DNA from: Sphingobacteriaceae bacterium
Lineage (GTDB): Bacteria > Bacteroidota > Bacteroidia > B-17B0 > Aurantibacillaceae
DNA length: 64,000 nucleotides
Reading direction: 5' to 3'
NCBI GenBank assembly: GCA_016715905.1
Contig: JADJXI010000004.1
Span: 744,001 to 808,000 of the forward strand
Shown here: piece by piece, positions 33,971 through 42,369 of the stretch
Layout of the letters: the number at the start of each line of letters is the position of its first letter
How positions within the stretch are numbered: position 1 is the first letter of the stretch
Position numbers and translations under genes: made by a program
Notes under the pieces: model-generated
Seen by the model: only the letters and a program-made list of their open reading frames with translations
What the model was told of the DNA's origin: nothing
Database searches by the model: none

Positions 33971-36352
33971 ATGAGAAAAATTAGCTTATTGTTCCTTTTT
34001 GTTTTTGCCTCTTGGTATTGTCACGCACAAAAACTTTCCGTAGAAGACGAGCACTCCTTTCACAAATACTTTAAAATAGATGAATTACCGCGCTTGTTGG
34101 TTAATGAGTTGAACAGATTCAGAATAAGCAAAGGTTTGGATACCGTTGAGGTAAATGAGATGATGGATTACGCAGCCGAAATGAGTGCCTATAAAATGGG
34201 GAATTCAGGGAAAGATAAAGTTGATTCTAAAAACACACAAAAATTTCTAAAAAAAGCCGGAGCTACCAAAAGAGGAGAAGAAATTGCAATGAAAGCCAAT
34301 GTATTTAAAGGAAGAGACGATTACCCAACAGCCGATATTGCTAAAGTTATTTATACCAAATGGGAAAATAATAAAAAGAATTTGGAAGTGCTGCTTAATC
34401 CAAAGTACACCTTAGTTGGAATAAAGGCGCAATTTGATCATGATGAGAAAAAAGTATTTGTAAGTGCTATTTTTGGCGGATATGATATTTTAAATAACGG
34501 CGTAACGCATAAAAAAGAACTAGCCGTTAAATACAATACAAAATCTAAAAAATTGAAACTACCCGAAGCCAGAAAGTGTAAAAATTGTGATCGCTGGAGA
34601 AACTATGATATATTACAGCAAGGCGCTTATGTGAATAATGGAAAAGTGTATTTAAAATACCACAATTCTAAAGAATTAAGAAGATTAATTAAAAAATCTA
34701 CCGATGGTATTGCCTTTGATATTGTGCAACGTGAACAGTATATGAAACCGGATTATAATATAGTTGACAATAATTTATTGAACAAAGGAGTAATGGGTAA
34801 AGTAATTTACCGCGACCAATTATTTAAAAAGAACTTACTCATTAACCCAAAAGATAAAAAAAGTAAAAAGATTAAGGCCATAGAAGTTGAGTTGGGAAAA
34901 TTCAATAAGAAAATAAAAGAGCCATACGAAATCAATTTACTTATTGTGCAAGATAAACGAGTATGCAGAACGCTAACCAGAGGATTTACTGAAAACGGCA
35001 AAATTGAAAGTAACACACCCATTGGGTTATTGCCGGTGAATGGAACTTCGGGATTAAAACCTCCTTTTCTTCCCAAATCAGAAAGTTCTATCATTAATTT
35101 CCTGATTCCTTTTGAAAAAAATAAATTCGAATTTAAAGATACCGATATACAACCCTTTATTAACGCATTAAATGAACCTGATTTTATTATTGATGGGTTG
35201 TACATTTATGCCTATTCATCTATAGAAGGTGATTCAGTTGCAAATGCAAAATTGCAAAGAAAAAGAGCAGAAAGTGTTCTAAACGTGTTACAAGCCAAAC
35301 AACAAAATAAAATTCAACCCAGTATTGAAACAAGAGACAGTTGGGGATTATTTTTATTAGAAAACGAAGACGGAGAGTATAAATACTTAGTTGAAATGGG
35401 TAAAAAACAAGCCATAGCAAAAATAAATTCCGATAAAAAATTACAGGATAAATTAGAACCCATTTTAGCTAAAGAACGATTTGCGCAAATCATTATGGAT
35501 GTTACCTATGATGTTAAAGGTGACAAAGAAATTAAATTCAGTAAAGTAAGTTTCGACAGAGCACTAAAAGCCGGCAATTATCCCCAAACTTATAAAATTT
35601 TGGAATACATTGGCAAATGTGTAAAGGATAAAAAATATCCGGCCACCTTGTATGATAGTTTAGTAATAGAAGATAAAGCGATAAATGCGGCATTATTAAA
35701 TAATAAAGTTTATTACAAATATTTAAGTAATAATGATGTTGATGAAGAGGATGAGGCCACTTTTAATAAACTACTTACTTACGAACCGGCAAATCCGGTA
35801 TTTCAATACAATAAAATATTCTGTCAGATTAAACTCGATAGTAATGCCGGTAAACCTGAGCATCAAACTAAAATACAACAAACTATTGATGGATTTTATG
35901 GCAAATTAGATTCAAATTTGGTTAACGGATTAAATATAGAGTGGCAATTTAAAATAATGGAGAGTGTTGATACTTCAGATAATGCTGACCAGATAATTGA
36001 GAATTGTATCACTCGTATTAAATCTTTTTACAATATTAAAGACGCGAGTTGGCAAAATGCATTGAAACTCTCTTATGTTTTTTCTCGCGCAAAAGATTTT
36101 AAATATGCCGCAACGGTTTTAGAACCTTATATTGACAAACCCGATGTACAAGAAAATTTAGTGTTTATGTATATCGCCAGTGCCAGCCGTATGCCCGAAA
36201 AATATTATTCAAGAACATTTGCTCGGGCACTGGAAATTGCTAAAAACCTCAACAAAGAAAGATATTGCAAATTATTCGGAGAACCGTTTATGACTTTCCA
36301 GGTACTTGAAAATGTGGATGTGAAGCGAGTATATAATGCCAGCTGTCGCTAA
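33971..36352 (+). CDS. Secreted protein with CAP-like N-terminus and OmpA-like region
   Basis: Protein of 793 residues with a signal peptide (MRKISLLFLFVFASWYCHAQ). Residues about 38-170 resemble a CAP/SCP domain (LLVNELNRFRISKGL, MDYAAEMSAYKMG), the middle contains a Cys pair (CKNCDRW, near residue 200) and a beta-rich stretch, about 390-450 resembles the OmpA peptidoglycan-binding core (FINALNEPDFIIDGLYIYAY, NAKLQRKRAESVLNVLQ), and the remaining part looks like helical repeats. No T9SS domain is visible. The combination would fit an envelope protein that contacts peptidoglycan and binds other molecules. The OmpA segment is short and lacks some usual residues, so that part is tentative. Confidence 0.75.
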   Translation: MRKISLLFLFVFASWYCHAQKLSVEDEHSFHKYFKIDELPRLLVNELNRFRISKGLDTVEVNEMMDYAAEMSAYKMGNSGKDKVDSKNTQKFLKKAGATKRGEEIAMKANVFKGRDDYPTADIAKVIYTKWENNKKNLEVLLNPKYTLVGIKAQFDHDEKKVFVSAIFGGYDILNNGVTHKKELAVKYNTKSKKLKLPEARKCKNCDRWRNYDILQQGAYVNNGKVYLKYHNSKELRRLIKKSTDGIAFDIVQREQYMKPDYNIVDNNLLNKGVMGKVIYRDQLFKKNLLINPKDKKSKKIKAIEVELGKFNKKIKEPYEINLLIVQDKRVCRTLTRGFTENGKIESNTPIGLLPVNGTSGLKPPFLPKSESSIINFLIPFEKNKFEFKDTDIQPFINALNEPDFIIDGLYIYAYSSIEGDSVANAKLQRKRAESVLNVLQAKQQNKIQPSIETRDSWGLFLLENEDGEYKYLVEMGKKQAIAKINSDKKLQDKLEPILAKERFAQIIMDVTYDVKGDKEIKFSKVSFDRALKAGNYPQTYKILEYIGKCVKDKKYPATLYDSLVIEDKAINAALLNNKVYYKYLSNNDVDEEDEATFNKLLTYEPANPVFQYNKIFCQIKLDSNAGKPEHQTKIQQTIDGFYGKLDSNLVNGLNIEWQFKIMESVDTSDNADQIIENCITRIKSFYNIKDASWQNALKLSYVFSRAKDFKYAATVLEPYIDKPDVQENLVFMYIASASRMPEKYYSRTFARALEIAKNLNKERYCKLFGEPFMTFQVLENVDVKRVYNASCR

Positions 36353-36395
36353 TTTTCTTTTACCCTAAATATTAATTTATAGTTGAACGCACCAA

Positions 36396-36418
36396 GGCAC
36401 CTGCCTGCCGTAGGCAAG
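36396..36418. repeat. Short palindromic repeat with GCCTGCCGTAGGC core
   Basis: Short GC-rich palindrome (GCCT-GCCGT-AGGC) in an AT-rich gap between convergent genes. Similar CTGCCTGCCGTAGGCAG-type sequences are frequent in Bacteroidota intergenic regions, so it is probably a degenerate copy. Only one copy is in this window. Confidence 0.3.
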
Positions 36419-36481
36419 TTTTCTGCTTCAATTACCTGTACATTCAAAAAAATCATTAAAATGTGAATTAGCTGAATAATT

Positions 36482-37747
36482 CTAATTCTTTGAAATCTCT
36501 TTAAGGGCATGAACAAGTTGATCTATCTCACTTGTTAAGGTATAAATGTTAGGCGTTATTCTGCAGCCATGCACTCCTTTTCCATCAATAGCCACGGTAT
36601 AAATTTTATACTTTTTCAATAATATTTCGGCTAACTCTGCAGGTTTAATATTTTCAACACCCACATTAGCAATAGCACAAGATCGTTCTTTTTGTTCAGG
36701 GGTATTCAAAATAATTTTCGGTAAGCCTCTAACTTTATCAGTCCAGTAATTTTGCAAGTACCTTAAACGTTCTTCTTTTCTTTTTACTCCTAATTTATTG
36801 TAATACGCAATGGCATTTGCTATAGCCAAATCGGTATGAACCGGAGTTGTTCCCTGATGATTTAATCGTGAAATATCGTTTTCATTCCGTTCTGCCTCTG
36901 CCATTAAAGGCCAAATTCCGGCTATGTTTTCTTTTTTTACGTATAAAAAACCTGCACCTAATGGCACGCTCAGCCATTTATGCAAACTACATCCGTAATA
37001 ATCACAGTTTAATTCGTTTATTTTAAATTCAATATGTGCAAAGGCATGCGCTCCATCAACCATCACTTTTACTCCTTTGGCATGAGCCATATCACATATT
37101 TTTCTAATCGGAAGAATTTGTCCGGTAATATTTACCATATGGCAAACCATGAGCAATTTTGTTTTGGCGGTAATGGCTTTTTCATACAATTGCACAATCT
37201 CTTCATCTGAAGTTGGATTCATAGGCAAAGAAATTATTTTATTAATCATCCCATGTCTTGCACTTACTTGCTTAAACATTTCCAACATAGCACCATAATC
37301 CTGTTCAGCCATTACGGCCTCGTCTCCTTTTTCCCATTTAAAACCTGAGATAATGGTATCTAAAGACTCTGTGGTATTTCTGGTAATGATTAATTCTTCA
37401 GCGGAACAACCGGCCATATCAGCCAGCATTGCAGCCATCTTTTTTTTATTTTCATTTTGTACGGTGCGCATATAATAGGCACCTTGCAAATTAATTTCTT
37501 TTAAATGCTCTATGTAGGCTTCTAATACTTCCTGGGGTTGAATACAATAATAACCGTTTTCAAGATTTATATAGTCTTCCTTTAAGCGATAACCCTTTCT
37601 GATCTGCATCCAAAATTCTTCCTGGTCAGCTAATAATTCCGGTGAAATATTTTTTATAGGATCAATAATTTTTGAAAGAGCAGGAAAACTAAAAATACTT
37701 CCAAGCCCAATAGTAGCGCTAGTTTTTAAAAACGTTCTTTTATCCAT
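36482..37747 (-). CDS. Class V aminotransferase-fold PLP enzyme, exported
   Basis: PLP-dependent protein of 421 residues resembling isopenicillin-N epimerase-like class V enzymes. The likely PLP Lys is in GCSLHKWLSVPLGAG; the cofactor pocket is seen at ITRNTTESLDTIISG and VMVDGAHAFAHIEF. The N-terminus (MDKRTFLKTSATIGLGSIFS) has KR, F and a hydrophobic Gly/Ser stretch, like a Tat-type signal, suggesting a periplasmic folded enzyme carrying a cofactor. The substrate is unknown: cysteine desulfurase is disfavoured because no nearby Cys loop is visible. It starts 2 bp after the stop of purD and so is probably cotranscribed with it. Confidence 0.88.
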   Translation of the reverse strand: MDKRTFLKTSATIGLGSIFSFPALSKIIDPIKNISPELLADQEEFWMQIRKGYRLKEDYINLENGYYCIQPQEVLEAYIEHLKEINLQGAYYMRTVQNENKKKMAAMLADMAGCSAEELIITRNTTESLDTIISGFKWEKGDEAVMAEQDYGAMLEMFKQVSARHGMINKIISLPMNPTSDEEIVQLYEKAITAKTKLLMVCHMVNITGQILPIRKICDMAHAKGVKVMVDGAHAFAHIEFKINELNCDYYGCSLHKWLSVPLGAGFLYVKKENIAGIWPLMAEAERNENDISRLNHQGTTPVHTDLAIANAIAYYNKLGVKRKEERLRYLQNYWTDKVRGLPKIILNTPEQKERSCAIANVGVENIKPAELAEILLKKYKIYTVAIDGKGVHGCRITPNIYTLTSEIDQLVHALKEISKN

Positions 37748-37749
37748 AC

Positions 37750-39036
37750 TTAATTTTTAAAGTGAATAAGATCTTGCCCAATATCCTTACGATAATACTT
37801 TTTGCTATAACTTATTTTTTGAGCTGCGGTAAAACTTTTGTTTACCGCATCGGCAATGGTATTACCGATTGAAGTAATTGCAAAAACTCGCCCTCCATTG
37901 GTAATCACATCTACTCCTTCATTCTTAGTTCCTGAATGAAAAACGATGGAGTCTCCACTATCTTTTAGTCCTTCAATTTTTAATCCTTTTTCAAAGGCTT
38001 CCGGATAACCACCGCTAACTAAAACAACAGTAGCTGCATACTCATCAATGGTCTCGTAGGCTTTTTGATTTAAAATTTGTTTAGCCACACCCTCCAATAA
38101 ATCTAAAAAATCAGATTTTATCCTGGGTATAACTACTTCCGTTTCCGGATCACCCATTCTACAATTGTATTCAATCACAAAAGGTTCTCCTCCGCAATTC
38201 ATTAATCCTATAAAAATAAATCCGCGATAATCTATTTTCTCTTTAATTAAGCCGGCTATGGTTGGTTTTACAACCTGTTCTTCTACTTTATCAATAAAGG
38301 TTTGATTGGCAAAAGGAACAGGACTAATAGCTCCCATTCCTCCGGTATTTAATCCGGTATCTCCCTCTCCTATTCGTTTGTAATCTTTAGCGGCTGGTAG
38401 TATTTTATAAGAAATGCCATCTGTTAAAACAAAAACAGATAATTCGATGCCATGCAAATATTCTTCAATCACAACTTTGTTACTTGCTTTCCCGAATTTT
38501 GAATCAGCTAACATACTTTTTAATTCGGCCTTAGCTTCATCAATATCATTCAGTATTAAAACACCTTTACCTGCTGCAAGTCCATCCGCCTTGAGCACGA
38601 ACGGAGGTTTAAGTTTATCTAAAAAGGCGTACCCTTCATTTAAATTTTCTTTAGTAAAAGTGGCATAAGCTGCAGTTGGCACTTTATGCTTAATCATAAA
38701 CTGCTTACTAAAATCTTTACTTCCCTCCAACATAGCTCCGTTTTTAGTTGGGCCAATAACCGGTATATCTTTTAATACCTCATCATTTAAAAAAAAGTCG
38801 TGTATGCCTTTCACCAAAGGATCTTCCGGTCCAACCACCACCATGTCTATACTTTTTTCCCACACCAGATTTTTGATGGCCTCAAAATCGTCAACTGCTA
38901 TATTGATGTTCTGTCCACACAAGGCCGTGCCTGCATTACCCGGAGCTATATATAAATTTTGTAATTTTTTACTTTGTGCAATTTTCCATGCGAATGCATG
39001 TTCTCTTCCGCCTGATCCTAATATTAATACGTTCAT
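37750..39036 (-). CDS. purD: Phosphoribosylamine-glycine ligase
   Basis: ATP-grasp enzyme of purine biosynthesis joining phosphoribosylamine and glycine to glycinamide ribonucleotide. The length of 428 residues is normal. Visible are the N-terminal GSGGREHAFAWKI, MVVVGPEDPLV, the ATP-grasp segment PPFVLKADGLAAGKGV and GFIFIGLM with EYNCRMGDPETEVVIP. Its promoter is the exact -7 box at 39052-39059 that abuts the terminator of the preceding gene. The PLP-enzyme gene follows without a gap, possibly one transcript; a joint function is not implied. Confidence 0.97.
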   Translation of the reverse strand: MNVLILGSGGREHAFAWKIAQSKKLQNLYIAPGNAGTALCGQNINIAVDDFEAIKNLVWEKSIDMVVVGPEDPLVKGIHDFFLNDEVLKDIPVIGPTKNGAMLEGSKDFSKQFMIKHKVPTAAYATFTKENLNEGYAFLDKLKPPFVLKADGLAAGKGVLILNDIDEAKAELKSMLADSKFGKASNKVVIEEYLHGIELSVFVLTDGISYKILPAAKDYKRIGEGDTGLNTGGMGAISPVPFANQTFIDKVEEQVVKPTIAGLIKEKIDYRGFIFIGLMNCGGEPFVIEYNCRMGDPETEVVIPRIKSDFLDLLEGVAKQILNQKAYETIDEYAATVVLVSGGYPEAFEKGLKIEGLKDSGDSIVFHSGTKNEGVDVITNGGRVFAITSIGNTIADAVNKSFTAAQKISYSKKYYRKDIGQDLIHFKN

Positions 39037-39051
39037 AATTTAATGCTTGTA

Positions 39052-39059
39052 CAAAAATA
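39052..39059 (-). promoter_or_regulatory. -7 element of purD
   Basis: Minus-strand TATTTTTG matches TAnnTTTG and lies 15 bp before the ATG at 39036. Its T-rich part is also the tail of the preceding terminator, so both signals share bases. Confidence 0.5.
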
Positions 39060-39062
39060 AAA

Positions 39063-39084
39063 AATCCCGGCATTTTCCGGGATT
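39063..39084 (-). terminator. Terminator after the basic secreted protein gene
   Basis: Eight-bp stem AATCCCGG / CCGGGATT, six-base loop, then T-rich sequence on the minus strand. The right arm overlaps the stop codon of the gene ending at 39083. Confidence 0.8.
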
Positions 39085-39487
39085 AGTATTTCTTTTTGTG
39101 GAAAACTGCGCTTCCGCGTACTCTTCTCCTCGCCCTGTCATTATTCTGTTTGGCCAAAATTCCTTCCCTGTAACGCTTACCTTTTGTGCGGTAGCGACTA
39201 AATAAAAATTTACTTTCTCGTTTTTGTGAACGACTTTCTTTTTTATGATGCATTACCCAAGCCGGGGCCTGGTTATGATAAAATACCCTTTTAAAAAATC
39301 CGCTTCTACCGGCACCACGTGCAAATCTATCTGCATTACCATTATGCTTTGAACTTTTATGAAAAATACGAATAGTTTTACGGCGCTGATTGCGATGTTC
39401 TCTTTTCCTTCCTCCGCCTTGAGAAAATAAATCCTCTGAACAGAAAAGTCCAACAAGAAATAATAATATGAAGAGTATCTTTTTCAA
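39083..39487 (-). CDS. Small very basic secreted protein, unknown
   Basis: Protein of 134 residues: a signal peptide (MKKILFILLFLVGLFCSEDLFSQ) and then a mature part dominated by Arg, Lys and His (GGGRKREHRNQRRKTIRIFH; SRSQKRESKFLFSRYRTKGK; ending AVFHKKKY). I do not recognise a family, though comparable basic secreted proteins appear in Bacteroidota genomes. The basic composition suggests binding to an anionic partner such as LPS, DNA or surface polysaccharide, which is inference only. A strong terminator follows directly. A -7-like box with one mismatch (CAAGTATA on the plus strand) lies close to the start. Confidence 0.7.
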   Translation of the reverse strand: MKKILFILLFLVGLFCSEDLFSQGGGRKREHRNQRRKTIRIFHKSSKHNGNADRFARGAGRSGFFKRVFYHNQAPAWVMHHKKESRSQKRESKFLFSRYRTKGKRYREGILAKQNNDRARRRVRGSAVFHKKKY

Positions 39488-39720
39488 GTACTTATGATTT
39501 ACAAGTATAGTAAAAAAAAGTGAAAATTGGATTACTGTTCGTCGATTTGAAGCTGATTTATGGATAAGATTTCAACATCAAATGGTTTATGAGGATAATC
39601 GGTTATTGAGTGCCATAAACGGCTTAGGGAAGCTAAGAACAATTCGGCATCTATATGAAAAAAAATTTCAATCTTTATATAAACTATTACTTAAAGTGAT
39701 TGTTTATATAAAATACGCGT

Positions 39721-42267
39721 ATGAAAAAAATACTAATATTATCCCTGCTCCCAAGCGCAATAGTACTTGTTTTTATTCTCACGAATAAAAATATGGGTTC
39801 TACTTTAAAAGTTAAAGCCAACGAAAAAGATGAACACGTTGCTCCTTTCGAATATTTTAGCTTCATGCGATCTTACCCCGATAAGACATTTGATTATAAG
39901 GCATATAATCAAACATTAAGGGAGTCAACCATCAGCAATCTTGCACAAAAAAATGGGGCCCCTTTAAGTTGGGTGAATGAAGGACCAACCAATATTGGAG
40001 GAAGAATAACCGCCCTGGCCATACACCCGACTAACCAAAACATCATTTTTGCAGGTTGCCCCGGTGGAGGCATGTTTAAAAGTACTAATGGTGGGACAAG
40101 TTGGACACCTGTATTTGACGCTCATCCGTATTTATCAATAGCCTGTATTGTTTTTGATCCGGTAAATCCAAACATTATGTATGCCGGAACCGGAGACCCG
40201 GATACACCTTTCACAGTTTTTGTTGGTAATGGAATATATAAAAGTACCGATGGTGGTAATACCTGGGTAAACTTGGGTTTAAACCAAATGGGAATCATTA
40301 CGCAAGTTTTAATTGATCCCAACAACACTTCCATTATGTATGCCTCAGCTATGGGTGTACCCATGGTAAGAGATTTTAATCGGGGAATTTATAAAAGTAC
40401 CAACGGCGGGCTTAACTGGACACAAGTTTTAAGTATCAATAATGAAACCGGTGTGAGTGATATGGTGATGGATTTTACTAATTCGTCTATTATCTATGCA
40501 ACATCGTGGACTCGAATAAGAACTAATCAGGAATCAACAGGATTCAGTAATACAACCCGAGTTTATAAAACCATTAATGGTGGAACAAATTGGAATATTA
40601 TTAATACTGGTTTACCTAATACTAAAGTTTCCAGATTTGGAATTTGTATGAGTAAACAAAATGCCAATAAATTATATGTTTCGGTTTGCGATAGCAATTA
40701 TCAAATCTATAATGTTTATGTTACAACAAATGGCGGAAGCAGTTTTACCCCGGTAGGTGGAATTAATGACTTAAATGGAATGTATGGTGGCTTTGGTTGG
40801 TATTTTGGGAAAATAGCTGTTAAACCAAACAATGATAACACAATACTTATTTCAGGTGTTGAACATTTCAAAAGTACTAATGGCGGTTCAAGTTTCACTT
40901 TAAATCAACCGCAATGGTGGATGTATAACCCACATGCTGATATACATGATATAAAATTTAAATCGTCTACCAATTACATTATCGCAACCGATGGTGGACT
41001 ATATGAAACATTTGATGATGGGGTTAACTGGAATAAATTAGATGATATTCCAAATACGCAGTTTTATAAAGTGAATATTAATCCGTTTAACAACAATGAA
41101 TATTTTGGAGGAGCACAAGATAATGGCACCATGTATGGAGGAGCCGTTGGCGGCATTGGAAACTGGACGCCAGAATGGGGAGGTGATGGTTTTCAACCTC
41201 GACTTGATCCAAACAACAATCAAATTCGATATGCTGAAACTCAAAATGGCGGACTTTGGATGAGCACGGATGCAGGTGCGAATTATACAAATTATGTAAA
41301 TGGCATTGATCAAAATGACAGAATGAATTGGGATATGCCTTATATTTTTGGTTCAAGCAGTACTTCAACTATGTACACCGGAACTCATCGGGTATATAAA
41401 AATAGTACCAATCCGGTTGATAATTGGGTGGCTATAAGTCCGGATTTAACCGATGGAGTAATTTTTGCTCCACGCTTTCATAATATTTCCTGTTTAGATA
41501 ATTCCGCTTTAAATAACCAATTTATTTATGCAGGCACAACAGATGGCAATGCCTGGAGAACATTAAATGGCGGAAGCACCTGGACCAATGTAACCAGTGG
41601 TTTACCTGATCGTTATGTAACTTCCATAAAAGCTTCGCCAAACCTTACCAATAATGTTTATGTGAGTCATAGTGGTTACCGTTACAATGAATATATTCCG
41701 CACATTCATAAATCTACCAATAACGGAACAACGTGGACAGATATCAGCGGAAATTTACCGCAAGTGGGTATTAACGACCTTATCATTGCTCCGGGGTTTG
41801 AAAATGTAATTTTTGCAGCAACAGATATTGGCGTGTATTATACACAAGATAACGGCTTAACTTGGTCAAGATTGGGTAATAATATGCCCTATTTTGTGAT
41901 TTGGGATTTAGAATATAATCCGGCAACGCAAAAATTAATTGCAGGCACCTATGCAAGAGGTATACAAACTATTGATGTTAGCACATTGCTTACTGTTCCT
42001 CCTCCACCATCTGCTCTTCATGAAGAAAATGGGAAAATGGAATTAATGGTATATCCAAATCCGGCGCAAAACACTTTCAAAATTAAAAGCGAAGGTGATT
42101 ATGGTTCACTTAAAGTTTCACTTTATAATAGTGAAGGGAAATTGGTACTGGAATCAAACGTTGATAAAAACGCAAGCATTAACATACAAACTTTACCTTC
42201 GGGTATCTACAATGCAGTGTTCGAAAACAAAGAATACAGCTTTATTAAAAAGCTAATCAAACAATAA
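39721..42267 (+). CDS. Secreted Asp-box (BNR/sortilin-like) propeller with T9SS type A domain
   Basis: Protein of 848 residues. The N-terminus has a signal or anchor (MKKILILSLLPSAIVLVFIL), then about 700 residues with many Asp-box repeats such as YKSTDGGNTW, YKSTNGGLNW, YKTINGGTNW and RTLNGGSTW, which is the VPS10/sortilin-like multi-bladed propeller found in glycoside-hydrolase-like BNR proteins. The C-terminal sorting domain starts at about 772 (MVYPNPAQNTFKIKSEG) and ends EYSFIKKLIKQ. No catalytic residues of a glycosidase can be assigned from this view, so it may bind rather than cleave. The start is ATG at 39721. Next gene on the strand is another T9SS cargo. Confidence 0.9.
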   Translation: MKKILILSLLPSAIVLVFILTNKNMGSTLKVKANEKDEHVAPFEYFSFMRSYPDKTFDYKAYNQTLRESTISNLAQKNGAPLSWVNEGPTNIGGRITALAIHPTNQNIIFAGCPGGGMFKSTNGGTSWTPVFDAHPYLSIACIVFDPVNPNIMYAGTGDPDTPFTVFVGNGIYKSTDGGNTWVNLGLNQMGIITQVLIDPNNTSIMYASAMGVPMVRDFNRGIYKSTNGGLNWTQVLSINNETGVSDMVMDFTNSSIIYATSWTRIRTNQESTGFSNTTRVYKTINGGTNWNIINTGLPNTKVSRFGICMSKQNANKLYVSVCDSNYQIYNVYVTTNGGSSFTPVGGINDLNGMYGGFGWYFGKIAVKPNNDNTILISGVEHFKSTNGGSSFTLNQPQWWMYNPHADIHDIKFKSSTNYIIATDGGLYETFDDGVNWNKLDDIPNTQFYKVNINPFNNNEYFGGAQDNGTMYGGAVGGIGNWTPEWGGDGFQPRLDPNNNQIRYAETQNGGLWMSTDAGANYTNYVNGIDQNDRMNWDMPYIFGSSSTSTMYTGTHRVYKNSTNPVDNWVAISPDLTDGVIFAPRFHNISCLDNSALNNQFIYAGTTDGNAWRTLNGGSTWTNVTSGLPDRYVTSIKASPNLTNNVYVSHSGYRYNEYIPHIHKSTNNGTTWTDISGNLPQVGINDLIIAPGFENVIFAATDIGVYYTQDNGLTWSRLGNNMPYFVIWDLEYNPATQKLIAGTYARGIQTIDVSTLLTVPPPPSALHEENGKMELMVYPNPAQNTFKIKSEGDYGSLKVSLYNSEGKLVLESNVDKNASINIQTLPSGIYNAVFENKEYSFIKKLIKQ

Positions 42268-42369
42268 CTTTGTTTAGTATCTATTTTACGTTTTAATTAC
42301 TATTGTTGGGCGTATAATAAGCCGATTTAGCAGTAATAAAACGCCTATAATTACGTTATTACATTAGAT

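Noticed and set aside
39582..39788. 68-codon plus-strand frame before the Asp-box protein
   Set aside because: Overlaps the start of a clearly coding gene out of frame and has no family features.
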